The notes: a model not told the origin generated them from the sequence alone. DNA of 64,000 bases from Desertifilum tharense IPPAS B-1220 (GCF_001746915.1 NZ_MJGC01000059.1:1-64000); one strand, 5' to 3'. Numbered from the stretch's first letter, positions 43,753 to 53,136 are shown. Numbers and translations: made by a program.

Positions 43753-45258
43753 ATGACTAAAATGCCGACAGTTCAGACCCGAAAGCAAGCCCAAAGACCC
43801 CCCGAAAGTATTTGGACGCGATTTGAGAGCAAACCCTCGCCCAAAACCCAAGTGAAACCCAAACGTCAGTTTCGCTGGGTTGTCGATGCCGTCTGGCCCC
43901 TAGCCTCGCTCGCAGTCGCCGCGATCGCCATCCTCCTACCCGGTTCCCTTCCCACCCAAGCCCGCTTATCGCTCTTTGCCTTTGCCCTCGCCGTCATCCT
44001 CTGGTCAACCACCCGCCTCAACGCCGCCTACATCGCCCTGATTGCCATGCTCCTGCTGGTGTTGAGTGGAGGAAGTCCGCAAGAACAACTGTTTGACGCC
44101 CTTGCCTCCGACATTATTTGGCTGATGATCGGCGCATTTATTTTAGGGGGTGCCGTCCAGAAAACCGGACTTGCCAGTCGCCTCACGCAACTGGTTGTCG
44201 CGCGGGCCCACAACGTCAGCAGCGTTTTTTGGCTCGTCACCACCCTGCTGATCCTGCTAGCCTTCGTTATCCCCTCAACCTCCGGTCGAGCCGCCGTCGT
44301 CATTCCCATCTTTCGCAGCATCGCCAAGGCTGCGGGCGATCGCCGTATCACCCGCGCCCTCGCCTTGCTGATGCCCACCATTATCCTCGTTTCCACCATC
44401 AGCGCCCTGGTTGGAGCCGGATCGCACCTGATCGCCCTAGATTTGCTGCAACAAATTAGCAGCGAGTCCATCTCCTTTCTGCAATGGTCAATTTATGGCC
44501 TACCCTTTGGTATCGTTGCCAGTTACCTCTCGTGTTGGATCGTCATGCGCCTATTTTTAGACCGCAAGCGCCGCCAGCGACCCATCCGAGTCCCCCAACA
44601 GGCTGCCAACCGACCCCTTTCCCAAGCAGAATGGACAACCTTGGGCATCATTACAGGCACGATCGCCCTTTGGCTGACCGCCGACTGGCACGGACTCGAA
44701 ATTGCCACGGTTACTGTTGTTGCAGCCGCCTTGCTCACCGCCCCAGGCATTGGCGTTCTCAGTTGGAAAGACGGTCTCAAAGCCGTTTCTTGGAATTTAA
44801 TTATCTTCGTTGGCGCAGCCCTCGTCCTCGGCCATGCCCTCATTGACTCCGGTGCAGCCCAATGGATTATCGACCGCTTATTTGGTGCAACCGGCATTGC
44901 TCAAGCCAGTTCGCCTGCCATTCTTTTACTGATTCTCAGCTTTATCTCCTTAACCTCGCATATCTACATGACCTCGCATACAGCGCGGGCGGCGGCTTTA
45001 GTACCCGCCTTGCTGTACCTAGGGAGTAGTTTGCAACTCAACCCCGTGGCGGTGTTATTTATCAGCACCGTGGGGATGGACTATTGTTTGACGTTCCCGG
45101 TGAGTTCCAAAGCGCTGCTGATGTTCCAGGAACTAGAAGGCGAAACCTATCAGCCTTCAGACCTGTTGTATTTAAGCGCAGTGCTGCTGCTCGTGCATTT
45201 AGTGCTAATGCTGGCTTTCTATTACGGCTACTGGCGTTGGATTGGTTTAGCGCTCTAG
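43753..45258 (+). CDS. SLC13/DASS-family permease
   Basis: A 501-residue transporter with a polar N-terminal extension (about 1-40) and about 11 membrane helices. The two DASS signature hairpins are present as PSTSGRAAVVIPIF and TSHTARAAALVPALL, where sodium and carboxylate usually bind. The family moves di- and tricarboxylates, or sulfate, with sodium; the substrate here is unknown. ATG 43753 is preferred over TTG 43732; ATG 43762 is also possible. A HAMP-type sensor gene starts 10 bp after the stop, indicating an operon. Confidence 0.88.
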   Translation: MTKMPTVQTRKQAQRPPESIWTRFESKPSPKTQVKPKRQFRWVVDAVWPLASLAVAAIAILLPGSLPTQARLSLFAFALAVILWSTTRLNAAYIALIAMLLLVLSGGSPQEQLFDALASDIIWLMIGAFILGGAVQKTGLASRLTQLVVARAHNVSSVFWLVTTLLILLAFVIPSTSGRAAVVIPIFRSIAKAAGDRRITRALALLMPTIILVSTISALVGAGSHLIALDLLQQISSESISFLQWSIYGLPFGIVASYLSCWIVMRLFLDRKRRQRPIRVPQQAANRPLSQAEWTTLGIITGTIALWLTADWHGLEIATVTVVAAALLTAPGIGVLSWKDGLKAVSWNLIIFVGAALVLGHALIDSGAAQWIIDRLFGATGIAQASSPAILLLILSFISLTSHIYMTSHTARAAALVPALLYLGSSLQLNPVAVLFISTVGMDYCLTFPVSSKALLMFQELEGETYQPSDLLYLSAVLLLVHLVLMLAFYYGYWRWIGLAL

Positions 45259-45268
45259 GAAAAACGAC

Positions 45269-46705
45269 ATGAATTTACGACAAAAATTGTTAACCACCTT
45301 TGGGGGTCTGGCTTTATTGGCCCTAACCACGGCCGGGATGACCGTTTGGGCGATCGCGCAATGGCAAAGCAGCAACGCTCAACTTGAAGCCCATTACGAA
45401 CGCAGCCTACTCTTACAACGGATTCAAGCCAGCGTTTTCCGCGCCTTTAAGGAAGTTCCCGATGCCGTCAGCGGTGGCGATCTCGATGCGGCTGAAGAAT
45501 TTGACGCCTTTTTGGGCCCCATCGAAACCGACTTTGAACGCTGGGCGGCTTTAGCCGATACCGCCGAGGAAGAACAACAAGTAGAAGAGGTGCGCTTGGC
45601 TTACCAACAATTAGTCGCAAGCGCCCAACGGGTCTTTGCTCTAGTGGATGCCGGACAGCGGCGAGAGGCCTTTGTGCTGCTAGAAGGCGAATTAGAAGAT
45701 GAAGATTTTGAGTCGTTTCAGACCTTAACCGAACAAGCGATCGCCTCCGATCGCGACTACCGTTCCTCCGTTCACCGTCAAGTCCAGCGCACCTTAGATA
45801 CCACCCGCATTGTTTTAGCGATCGCCGCTTTTGGCACCACCTCTTTAATTCTGCTGCTGTTTGCTTATCTAGCCTCCGACTTATTTTCCCCTTTGCGAGA
45901 AGTCAAACAAGCCTTAGAAGATGTCACAACTGGGGACTTTCAGCGCCAACTCGATGAAGAAAGGGCTGATGAAATTGGCGATATTCACCGCGCCTTCAAT
46001 CAGATGATGGCAGCACTGCAACTGAGGGAACAAATGGCAGGCTTAGGAGCCATTCCCGCCCATTCAGAACCCGTCTGGCAAGAACGCCCCTCCAGAGTCA
46101 CCTTGCATCGGCTGGTGTCGCAGTTGCGATCGCGCGTGACCCAATTAAACAGCGAAGTCAATGGTAACGGTGCGACTGCTGTTATCCCCAAGCAAGAACT
46201 GATTCAGCAACTCGATCGCCTGCTGCAAGCCGTCACCAGAGTCACTGAATTTGGCTTTCCTTTAGACCTCAACCTGGCACGCACCGATATTCGCACGCTC
46301 ATTTATGAAGTCTTGCTACGCTTCCACGACGAACTCGCCCAACGGGCCATTAGTTTAGAGCTAGACATTGGCCTAGAGGTAAAATTTGCCACGGTCGATC
46401 GCCTAAAACTGCGAGAAGCCATTGGGGAACTCGTCCGCAACGCCCTAGCCGCCTTACCGGAAATGGGGGGACGCGTGGGAGTCCGTGCCAACCTCAGCAC
46501 CGAAGGCACCGAACTGCTGATTGAAGTGGCGGATAATGGTCGGGGTGCAGAATTGCCGTTAGTTCCGTTGGAATCTGAAGACCATCCTGGCGTGGGACTG
46601 CAACTCACGAGAGCGATCGTTGAACAGCATGGCGGTCATTTGGTGATTGACAGTCAGCCGGGAGTCGGAACCTACGTGCAAATGCAACTCCCCCTCAGAG
46701 ATTGA
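45269..46705 (+). CDS. HAMP sensor protein with histidine-kinase ATPase domain, atypical H-box
   Basis: A 478-residue membrane sensor. Membrane helices at about 8-30 and 180-205 flank a helical, acidic extracytoplasmic sensor region. A HAMP domain follows (about 205-260, SPLREVKQALEDV). The ATPase domain (about 345-476) has the N box GELVRNALAAL, ADNGRGAELP, and PGVGLQLTRAIVEQHGG. Between HAMP and ATPase I find no usual phosphoacceptor motif of the HE/DxxxP type. It may use an unusual His (LHRLVSQLR) or be kinase-like only. The gene is coupled to the upstream permease gene. Confidence 0.82.
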   Translation: MNLRQKLLTTFGGLALLALTTAGMTVWAIAQWQSSNAQLEAHYERSLLLQRIQASVFRAFKEVPDAVSGGDLDAAEEFDAFLGPIETDFERWAALADTAEEEQQVEEVRLAYQQLVASAQRVFALVDAGQRREAFVLLEGELEDEDFESFQTLTEQAIASDRDYRSSVHRQVQRTLDTTRIVLAIAAFGTTSLILLLFAYLASDLFSPLREVKQALEDVTTGDFQRQLDEERADEIGDIHRAFNQMMAALQLREQMAGLGAIPAHSEPVWQERPSRVTLHRLVSQLRSRVTQLNSEVNGNGATAVIPKQELIQQLDRLLQAVTRVTEFGFPLDLNLARTDIRTLIYEVLLRFHDELAQRAISLELDIGLEVKFATVDRLKLREAIGELVRNALAALPEMGGRVGVRANLSTEGTELLIEVADNGRGAELPLVPLESEDHPGVGLQLTRAIVEQHGGHLVIDSQPGVGTYVQMQLPLRD

Positions 46706-46740
46706 GAGGCGGGAAATCGGGTAAAAAATAGTTAAGCCTT

Positions 46741-46795
46741 GCGAAACCCAACACAACCCTGGCTGCTGTTGGGTTTCGTCTCTCAACCTAACGAC
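46741..46795. repeat. Dispersed palindromic repeat, copy 3 (core inverted)
   Basis: GCGAA flank, then a 31-base core at 46745-46775 that is the exact reverse complement of the core of copy 1 (15230-15260), then TTCGTCTCTCAACC. Flanks keep the same orientation while the core is flipped. Confidence 0.88.
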
Positions 46796-46925
46796 ATTCA
46801 GAGCGGGAAATCTATCTTACTCTAGAGCTTGCTGTCTTTCCCCAGAGGTAAGGCATTTCAAAACTAGGCACTGACAATAGAGGTTATCTTCCAAAACCGT
46901 TTCTTACGTTTTAGATAAACTTCTT

Positions 46926-48083
46926 ATGACCTTAAACATTTTAATTGCACCCTCTGGATTCAAAGAAAGCTTAGAAGCTGACGAAGTTGCTGATTGTATT
47001 GAAGCTGGAATTCTCCGAGTTTTGCCTAGCGCTCGCATTCAGAAAGCCCCCTTGGTGGATGGTGGCGAAGGCTTCACTAGAGGCTTAGTGAATGCCACTG
47101 GAGGAACCTTGCATTCCGCGATCGTTACTGGTCCTGTCGGTCAATCTGTTGCTGCACATTTTGGCTTTTTGGGAGGAGATGGCCCCAGAACGGCTGTCTT
47201 AGAAATGGCGGCGGCGGCGGGGTTGCGTCTAGTCCCCCGCGAGGCTCGCAATCCCCTATTAACAACCACCTATGGGGTAGGAGAGTTAATTAAAGCGGCT
47301 CTAGACGCAGGTGCAGAACGCATTTTAGTAGGTTGCGGCGACTCTGGAACCAATGACGGCGGCGCGGGGATGGCGCAAGCTTTGGGCGTTCGCTTGCTGA
47401 ATGCGGAGGGCGAAGAGATTGGACGCGGCGGCGGCGAATTGATTCATTTAGACCGGATCGACATGAGTCAGCGCGATCCGCGCCTTGCAGAGGTACAAAT
47501 TGATGTGGCTTGCAACTGGCATAATTTGCTATGCGGGCCGAAGGGGGTGGCGAGGGTGTTTGGCCCGCAAAAAGGCGCATCCCCTGAAACGGTAGAACAG
47601 ATGGCCGCCGCGCTGGATCGCTATGCCGAGATTATTCAACGCGATTTAGATTTAGACGTGCGGGAAGCACCGGGAAGCGGCGCATCGGGAGGGTTAGGAA
47701 CGGGGCTATCTGCTTTAGTAGGGGCAACTCTACACCCCCGCTATGACATTGTGATGCAGTATTTAGATTTAGAAACTCTCTTGCAAGAATCGGATTTAGC
47801 GATTACAGCAGAGGGGAGTATTGATTTTCAAACGCCACGGGGAAAAATTCCGGCGGAAGTGGGGCGACGGGCTAAAAAATATGGGATTCCGGTGGTGGCG
47901 ATCGCCGGAACCATTGGGGAAGATGCCCAAGTTAATTTTGATTGCGGGATTGATTCGTTTGAAAGTATCTTAGATGGCCCTTGCAGTTTAGAGGACGCGA
48001 TCGCCAATGCCTGCGAACTGGTGACTAATGCCGCAGAACGATTGACGCGCCTGCTGTTGGTTGGTCAACGCCTGAGTGCCTAG
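46926..48083 (+). CDS. Glycerate kinase
   Basis: A 385-residue enzyme of the GlxK/GarK glycerate kinase family: NILIAPSGFKESLEADEVA at the N-terminus, GCGDSGTNDGGAGMAQALG in the middle, and ITAEGSIDFQTPRGKIP near the C-terminus. It phosphorylates glycerate, most likely to 2-phosphoglycerate in this class, linking photorespiratory or glyoxylate-derived glycerate to glycolysis. ATG start at 46926. It stands alone; a strong hairpin follows. Confidence 0.94.
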   Translation: MTLNILIAPSGFKESLEADEVADCIEAGILRVLPSARIQKAPLVDGGEGFTRGLVNATGGTLHSAIVTGPVGQSVAAHFGFLGGDGPRTAVLEMAAAAGLRLVPREARNPLLTTTYGVGELIKAALDAGAERILVGCGDSGTNDGGAGMAQALGVRLLNAEGEEIGRGGGELIHLDRIDMSQRDPRLAEVQIDVACNWHNLLCGPKGVARVFGPQKGASPETVEQMAAALDRYAEIIQRDLDLDVREAPGSGASGGLGTGLSALVGATLHPRYDIVMQYLDLETLLQESDLAITAEGSIDFQTPRGKIPAEVGRRAKKYGIPVVAIAGTIGEDAQVNFDCGIDSFESILDGPCSLEDAIANACELVTNAAERLTRLLLVGQRLSA

Positions 48084-48087
48084 AGTC

Positions 48088-48117
48088 TAGCCCCCTCATC
48101 CTAGGGTGAGGGGGCTA
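48088..48117. terminator. 11-bp perfect hairpin after glycerate kinase
   Basis: TAGCCCCCTCA (48088-48098) pairs with TGAGGGGGCTA (48107-48117), with an 8-base loop. On the plus strand it is followed by AAAAAT rather than T, so it may be a 3' stabilising structure rather than an intrinsic terminator. Confidence 0.55.
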
Positions 48118-48392
48118 AAAATATTTAGGTTTAATTGAGGATCGCCCGCTTCGGAGTTTTCAGGCAAAAGTTGAAAAATCAGCAGACTGTATTGGTGTTG
48201 AACCTGCTGTAGCAACCTAAAATTAAAATAGGGATTGTTCGTTGAACAGGAAAACTACTTGCAAGTCATTTCCGTTGCGATGGGAAAAGTCAAAGCAAGT
48301 TAAACTATAAAGTCCAAGGCTTTCTTTACAAACGCGCTTTCATCTGTTAGAACTCATAACGGCTTTCCCTCTCCGTTGTTTGCACTGAATCC
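48118..48392. other. Upstream region of the acidic HTH gene
   Basis: No gene is seen. A -10-like TATAAA is near 48308 and the short palindrome ACTTGCAAGT is near 48256. The rest is unassigned. Confidence 0.35.
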
Positions 48393-49283
48393 ATGCCTCC
48401 TAGAAAACTATCCGAGTCTGAAAAAAACGAGATCCTAAGTCTTTACCGAGAAACACCGGAAACGACTTCCACCCTGGCGACGCGCTATGGCGTGAGCAAT
48501 TCGACGATTAGTCGGTTGCTCAAAAGTCGCTTACCGGCGGCAGAATACGAGATATTGGTACAGCAGAAACGGGCAGCGGCGGGTAAGGGTCAACCTCCGC
48601 AACTTTTTGATCTTGAGGCAATGAAGACTCAGCCATCGGACGCAGTTGCAGAAGATGACGATCCAGAAGAAGAGGTGGCGGCGGCTATCAATTTGCCCAC
48701 CCGTTACGCATCTGCACGCCAAGAATCTGAAATTTTAGAGTCTCCCCTAGCAGACGAAACGTATCAAGGTCAAGCCAGCGCCCTTAAGGAATTATTAGGG
48801 GAAGATTTACTCTTAGATCGCGAAGCCGACTTAGAAGAGGACGATGAGGAGGATGAAGACTTTGATGATGACGATGATGAGGATTATCTAGACGACGAGG
48901 ATGACGAGGAGGAGGAATATTTTCCGCCCAAGCCCATTCTGGCACGGTCTAAGAATCGTAAAAGTACGGCCCCTCCGATTGAAGTGTTGCCGTTAGCGGA
49001 GGCGAATATCCCGAAAATTTGTTATCTGGTGATCGATCGCGCCGCTGAGTTAATTACCCGTCCGTTGCGCGATTTTGGCGATTTGGGCGATATTCCCGAT
49101 GTGGAGGAGTTGGAAAGAACCCTACCGATTTTTGATAACCATCGGGTGGCGCGGCGGTTCTCGAAGCGATCGCAACGGGTGATTAAGGTTCCCGACGGCC
49201 GAATGTTTCACAAAGTTGGCGAGTATCTGCAAGCTAAAGGGATTACCCGCTTGCTGATTGACGGTCAGGTTTATTCTCTCTAA
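48393..49283 (+). CDS. Helix-turn-helix protein with a long acidic linker
   Basis: A 296-residue protein. Residues 5-45 form a transposase-like helix-turn-helix (LSESEKNEILSLYRETP, LATRYGVSNSTISRLLKS). A central region contains an extreme acidic tract at about residues 145-178 (mostly Asp and Glu). The C-terminal 105 residues form a separate conserved-looking domain ending AKGITRLLIDGQVYSL. No catalytic transposase residues are visible, so a DNA-binding regulatory or nucleoid role is more likely than transposition. Function unknown. ATG start at 48393. Confidence 0.8.
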   Translation: MPPRKLSESEKNEILSLYRETPETTSTLATRYGVSNSTISRLLKSRLPAAEYEILVQQKRAAAGKGQPPQLFDLEAMKTQPSDAVAEDDDPEEEVAAAINLPTRYASARQESEILESPLADETYQGQASALKELLGEDLLLDREADLEEDDEEDEDFDDDDDEDYLDDEDDEEEEYFPPKPILARSKNRKSTAPPIEVLPLAEANIPKICYLVIDRAAELITRPLRDFGDLGDIPDVEELERTLPIFDNHRVARRFSKRSQRVIKVPDGRMFHKVGEYLQAKGITRLLIDGQVYSL

Positions 49284-49292
49284 GTTTGTGCC

Positions 49293-49320
49293 AAAAGAAC
49301 CCGGACAAGCGGGTTCTTTT
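49293..49320. terminator. Bidirectional intrinsic terminator
   Basis: AAAAGAACCCG (49293-49303) and CGGGTTCTTTT (49310-49320) pair perfectly, with a 6-base loop. The terminal A/T runs give a T-run on both strands, matching its place between convergent genes. Confidence 0.92.
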
Positions 49321-49322
49321 GA

Positions 49323-49598
49323 TTAGAAATCAAATTCATCATCCTCATCAGCCGCATTGACAGAAGCCGAAGATCGACGAGAAGCCGAGGGTAAACCCCA
49401 AAGGGGGATGAGGATCGCGCCTGCAATTAAGCCGATACTGGCACTAAAGGCTAAGACTAAGCCAAACGGGAGTTGAATAGACTCGAAGACCAGAAAGCGC
49501 AGGGAAACGGGGGCCGCATTTTGTACGGAGACAAGGGCGATCGCGCTGACCCAAAGGGCGAAAATAATCGAAATCAGAAATAGCGGGAACGTATTCAT
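49323..49598 (-). CDS. LapA (DUF1049) domain membrane protein
   Basis: A 91-residue protein with two membrane helices (about 5-25 and 43-67) joined by the LapA-type segment SVQNAAPVSLRFLVFESIQLPFG, and an acidic C-terminal tail. LapA proteins assist envelope or lipopolysaccharide assembly in other bacteria; the role in cyanobacteria is not known. It begins 8 bp after the phosphohexomutase gene and is probably co-transcribed with it. Confidence 0.85.
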   Translation of the reverse strand: MNTFPLFLISIIFALWVSAIALVSVQNAAPVSLRFLVFESIQLPFGLVLAFSASIGLIAGAILIPLWGLPSASRRSSASVNAADEDDEFDF

Positions 49599-49606
49599 AC
49601 CTTAGC

Positions 49607-51028
49607 TTAGGCGGCGACAGGGGAAACGGCTTGAATCAGCGTTTCTAAGAAAGCGGCGATTTGTGCTTGTTTTTCCAGGGAGTCAGTTTCGAGGTAAACG
49701 CGCATTAGGGGTTCTGTTCCGGAAGGACGCAGGAGAACCCAACCGCCATCTTCAAGATAGAGCTTTAAACCATCTTTGTGGCTGACCTGTTTCACCCCAA
49801 TTCCGGCGATCGCATTTGGGGGATTTTGCTGATAGGTGGCGATAACAGCCGCTTTGTGGGCGTCTTCTAGATGCAAATCGATGCGATGATTGTAGCGAGG
49901 CCCGCCGGTTTGGGCGATCGCTTCTTCTACGAGTTGCGATAGCGGTTTCCCTTCAGAGGCGATCGCTTCCACAACCAGGAGATTAGCTAAAATCCCATCC
50001 TTTTCTGGGATATGCCCGATAATACTTAAGCCTCCCGACTCTTCCCCGCCAATTAAGACATCCGTTTGGCGCATCTTCTCGCCAATATACTTAAAGCCAA
50101 CGGGAGTTTCAAAACACTCCAAGCCGTAACGCTCGGCTAGATTGTCCAATAAATGCGTTGTCGCGACCGTGCGGACAATTGCACCAGTTTTGCCCTTATT
50201 TTGAATTAAGTGGCGTGCAAGCAGCAATAAGACCGTATTGGGGGTCAAAACATTACCCTGCTCGTCCACAATCCCAAAGCGATCGCTATCACCATCAGTG
50301 GCTAACCCCACATCGGCCCCGCTGGCTTTCACCGCCGTCATTAACGCTCCTAGTTGGTCGGGAGTCGGTTCTGGCATCCCCCCCCCAAACAGCACGTCGC
50401 GATGGGTGTGGAACGATTCTAGCTGGCAACCGCACTCTTCTAACAGCGCATCTAGATAACCGCGCGAGGTGGCGTATAGCGCATCGTATCTGACCTTGAG
50501 TTTAGCCGCGCGAATCGTGTCGAGATCGACTAACGTCCGCAAAAAGTCGAGGTAGGCAGGTTTGGGGTCAAACTTAGAAATAAGCTGGCTGGGAACTTGG
50601 CGGGGAGAGTCGTCTGTGGCGTTCTCTAAATTGGCGACAATTGCGTCGGTAATTTCTGGCGTTGCCGGGCCAGCGTAATCGGGGATATATTTAATCCCAC
50701 AATAGCGGGCCGGGTTGTGGCTGGCGGTGAACATTAAGGCCCCCGCCGAGTTTAGCAGTTTGGCATTGTAGGCGATCGCTGGCGTGGGACAATCGCGATC
50801 GGCGATCTTTACCGTCCATCCTAACTCGGCTAAGATTTCCGCTGCCGCCCGCGCAAACTTATCGGCCAGAAATCGGGTATCGTAACCGATTAATACGGGT
50901 CGATCTTGAGAATAGGCAGATTTGAGATAAAGCGCGATCGCTCTTGTGACTTTTCGGACATTGGGAAAGGTAAAATCATCTGCGATAATTCCTCGCCAAC
51001 CATCCGTGCCAAACTTGATCTCTACCAT
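49607..51028 (-). CDS. Phosphoglucomutase/phosphomannomutase family protein
   Basis: A 473-residue alpha-D-phosphohexomutase. The four hallmark sites are present: catalytic Ser103 in TASHNPARYCG, metal site DGDSDRFGI, sugar-binding GGEESGGLS, and the phosphate-binding RPSGTEPLMRVYLE near the C-terminus. It interconverts hexose 1- and 6-phosphates for glycogen, sugar-nucleotide and envelope pathways; preference for glucose or mannose cannot be read from these motifs. ATG start. The LapA gene follows 8 bp downstream. Confidence 0.94.
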   Translation of the reverse strand: MVEIKFGTDGWRGIIADDFTFPNVRKVTRAIALYLKSAYSQDRPVLIGYDTRFLADKFARAAAEILAELGWTVKIADRDCPTPAIAYNAKLLNSAGALMFTASHNPARYCGIKYIPDYAGPATPEITDAIVANLENATDDSPRQVPSQLISKFDPKPAYLDFLRTLVDLDTIRAAKLKVRYDALYATSRGYLDALLEECGCQLESFHTHRDVLFGGGMPEPTPDQLGALMTAVKASGADVGLATDGDSDRFGIVDEQGNVLTPNTVLLLLARHLIQNKGKTGAIVRTVATTHLLDNLAERYGLECFETPVGFKYIGEKMRQTDVLIGGEESGGLSIIGHIPEKDGILANLLVVEAIASEGKPLSQLVEEAIAQTGGPRYNHRIDLHLEDAHKAAVIATYQQNPPNAIAGIGVKQVSHKDGLKLYLEDGGWVLLRPSGTEPLMRVYLETDSLEKQAQIAAFLETLIQAVSPVAA

Positions 51029-51075
51029 AGCGGGCTAATACCAACGATTCCTCACTAATATACACGTTCCCTTTG

Positions 51076-51726
51076 CTAGGGACGGACTATGATGCTCTGA
51101 ATTTTTGCATCTGCCTTGTATTGGGAGGTTTCGTTATATTCGTCTTGAGATTCGGGGTAAATTCCGGCTAAGTCGCCTCGGTTGGCGTTCCCTAAGCCAA
51201 AGAGCAGTTTTTGGGGTTGGTTGGCAAAGCGCGCCGCTTCTCGACCTTCACTAGAATAGTTATAAGATAAGGTGGGTTGACCGTAGACAGCCTCGGCGGT
51301 TTGGATGGGGGTTTGCGGGCCAACTCCATCAACTGTACGATATTGAGGATTTTCGGTATAAATTAGCTCAATTGGGTCGCCATCTTGCAAAGTCGTCCCT
51401 GCGGGATAGAGGATATAGTATTGCGCTTCGCCATTTTGCCGAACTGCGATCGCATCGAAGTCTACAATATAGGGCGACTCTACCCGAAATTCTGCGTTAC
51501 TCCCCAAAGCCTGTTTCAGTTCTCCCAGACTCATTCCAATCTTAGCTTCACCAATACCTGTATCAGAGATGAGTTTAGAGGGGTCATTTTCAGATTGAGG
51601 AACTACAGGCGTTGAAGCAGCAGTAGGATAAACCGTAGGGTTCGGGGAAGCGGCAGGAGTCGGTGTATTCTGATTGCAACCTACCAGTAAAATCAGCAAA
51701 CCACAGAGGAAGAGAGGGGATTTCAT
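51076..51726 (-). CDS. Lipoprotein of unknown function
   Basis: A 216-residue protein with a lipoprotein signal peptide; the lipobox LLVGC places the lipidated Cys at residue 17. A Pro/Thr/Ser-rich linker (18-45) follows, then a globular part with GIGEAKIGMSLGELKQALG, as in outer-surface proteins that open with an IGMS helix. No enzyme motif is evident. ATG start at 51726. It lies upstream of the phosphohexomutase-LapA pair on the minus strand with a 47-bp gap. Confidence 0.78.
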   Translation of the reverse strand: MKSPLFLCGLLILLVGCNQNTPTPAASPNPTVYPTAASTPVVPQSENDPSKLISDTGIGEAKIGMSLGELKQALGSNAEFRVESPYIVDFDAIAVRQNGEAQYYILYPAGTTLQDGDPIELIYTENPQYRTVDGVGPQTPIQTAEAVYGQPTLSYNYSSEGREAARFANQPQKLLFGLGNANRGDLAGIYPESQDEYNETSQYKADAKIQSIIVRP

Positions 51727-51890
51727 TAGTAAATAGTCGCGAATATAACAAGTCTTAGTCTGAGGCTACACAACTTTGGGCTGCGATTTCGCGGGGAAGA
51801 CTCATTCTCCTCTTTTGGGATGAGCCAATTGGGCGAGTTCTGGGGTGTAAAATTAGTGCGATCGCCTTTTCCAACCTTTGAGAAACAACC

Positions 51891-52724
51891 ATGCAAACGC
51901 TGAAACTTCCCAATGGTGATGCAATTCCTGTCTTGGGTATGGGAACGTGGCAGATGGGGGAAAGTGGGAAAAATCGGCAAAGCGAGGTGAAGGCTTTGCA
52001 GTATGGCCTCGACTTGGGTTTATCGTTAATTGATACAGCAGAAATGTACGGGGAGGGGGGTGCAGAGGAAGTCATTGCTGAGGCGATCGCATCTCGTCGT
52101 TCTGATGTGTTTCTGGTCAGCAAAGTCTATCCCCATAATGCCTCAAAACGGGGCGCGATCGCAGCCTGCGAGCGGAGTTTGCAACGGTTAAAAACAGATT
52201 ACCTGGATCTTTACCTTTTGCACTGGCGAGGTTCTATTCCCCTTTCGGAAACCTTAGAAGCCTTTGCAACCCTACAACAGGCGGGTAAAATTCGCAGCTA
52301 TGGCGTCAGTAATTTTGACCTTCAGGATATGCAAGCCGCCATTGGGTTAGAGAATGGATCGCAAATTGCCACTAACCAAGTTCTCTACAACCTAACGCGC
52401 CGGGGGATAGAGTGGGATTTGCTTCCCTGGTGTCGCCAGCACAGCATCCCAGTGATGGCTTATTCTCCCATTGAACAAGGCCGGATGCTGAATCATCGTA
52501 CCCTCAATCAACTGGCAGAGGCGAGAGGGGTAAGTGCAGCACAAATTGCGATCGCCTGGTTGCTCCACCAAGATAATGTAATTGTTATCCCCAAAGCCAG
52601 CCGCATCAACCATGTAGAGCAAAATTATAACGCTCTAACTCTGCAATTAAGCCCTGAAGAATTAGCAACCCTCGACAGCGCCTTTCCTCCCCCCAGTCAA
52701 CCCACCCCCCTAGAAATGCTCTAG
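51891..52724 (+). CDS. Aldo/keto reductase
   Basis: A 277-residue NADPH-dependent reductase of the AKR superfamily. The catalytic tetrad is visible as Asp and Tyr in DTAEMYGEG (about 47-55), Lys in LVSKVYP and His in LYLLHWRG. The cofactor-binding end shows VIPKASRINHVEQN. Substrate unknown. ATG start at 51891. It is divergent from the lipoprotein gene. Confidence 0.94.
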   Translation: MQTLKLPNGDAIPVLGMGTWQMGESGKNRQSEVKALQYGLDLGLSLIDTAEMYGEGGAEEVIAEAIASRRSDVFLVSKVYPHNASKRGAIAACERSLQRLKTDYLDLYLLHWRGSIPLSETLEAFATLQQAGKIRSYGVSNFDLQDMQAAIGLENGSQIATNQVLYNLTRRGIEWDLLPWCRQHSIPVMAYSPIEQGRMLNHRTLNQLAEARGVSAAQIAIAWLLHQDNVIVIPKASRINHVEQNYNALTLQLSPEELATLDSAFPPPSQPTPLEML

Positions 52725-52736
52725 GATCAAGACCTG

Positions 52737-52751
52737 AGAAACCCGGTTTCT
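52737..52751. repeat. Short palindromic repeat AGAAACC-C-GGTTTCT
   Basis: A 7+1+7 inverted repeat lying 13 bases after the aldo/keto reductase stop. Motifs of this form are scattered in many cyanobacterial genomes; only this copy was noticed here. Confidence 0.5.
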
Positions 52752-52781
52752 AGCACTGGTGCAATATTATGAGGTAATTGA

Positions 52782-53051
52782 ATGATGGCAAAACCAGAAA
52801 AACCCCTCACCGGAGAAGCGCTAGTTAAAGAAGTCTGTCGGCGAATTCGGGTAGCGCGCAGCTACTGGGATGCTCATAATAATGCCGCCTGTCGCGGAGA
52901 AAGGGAGCGTGCCTTAGCGCTTTACAATACCCTAACGAAAGAACAAAAAGACAAGATTCCCCAACAGTTGCGGGTGTGGCTTCGCTATCGCAGCGAAAAA
53001 TACTTCGGCGCACACCGTACCCCACCCAAGTCTAAAGGGAAGGCGAAGTAG
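52782..53051 (+). CDS. Small basic conserved protein, unknown
   Basis: An 89-residue basic protein, predicted helical, with ALVKEVCRRIRVARSYWDAHN and IPQQLRVWLRYRSEKYFG, and a Lys-rich tail. No named domain is recognised; it looks like a cyanobacterial conserved hypothetical protein. GAGG at 52771-52774 supports the ATG at 52782 (a second ATG follows immediately). Confidence 0.65.
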   Translation: MMAKPEKPLTGEALVKEVCRRIRVARSYWDAHNNAACRGERERALALYNTLTKEQKDKIPQQLRVWLRYRSEKYFGAHRTPPKSKGKAK

Positions 53052-53136
53052 GAGCGAAAGCCTTAGCTATTGAAATAAAAAAGCAATCCATACTTTACCA
53101 GGTCATTTCTTATTTGATATCAGGAGAGTCTAATCT

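Noticed and set aside
44118..44846. Alternative-frame open frames over the SLC13 gene
   Set aside because: They are Arg/Pro/His-rich shadows of the GC-rich permease gene with no independent features.
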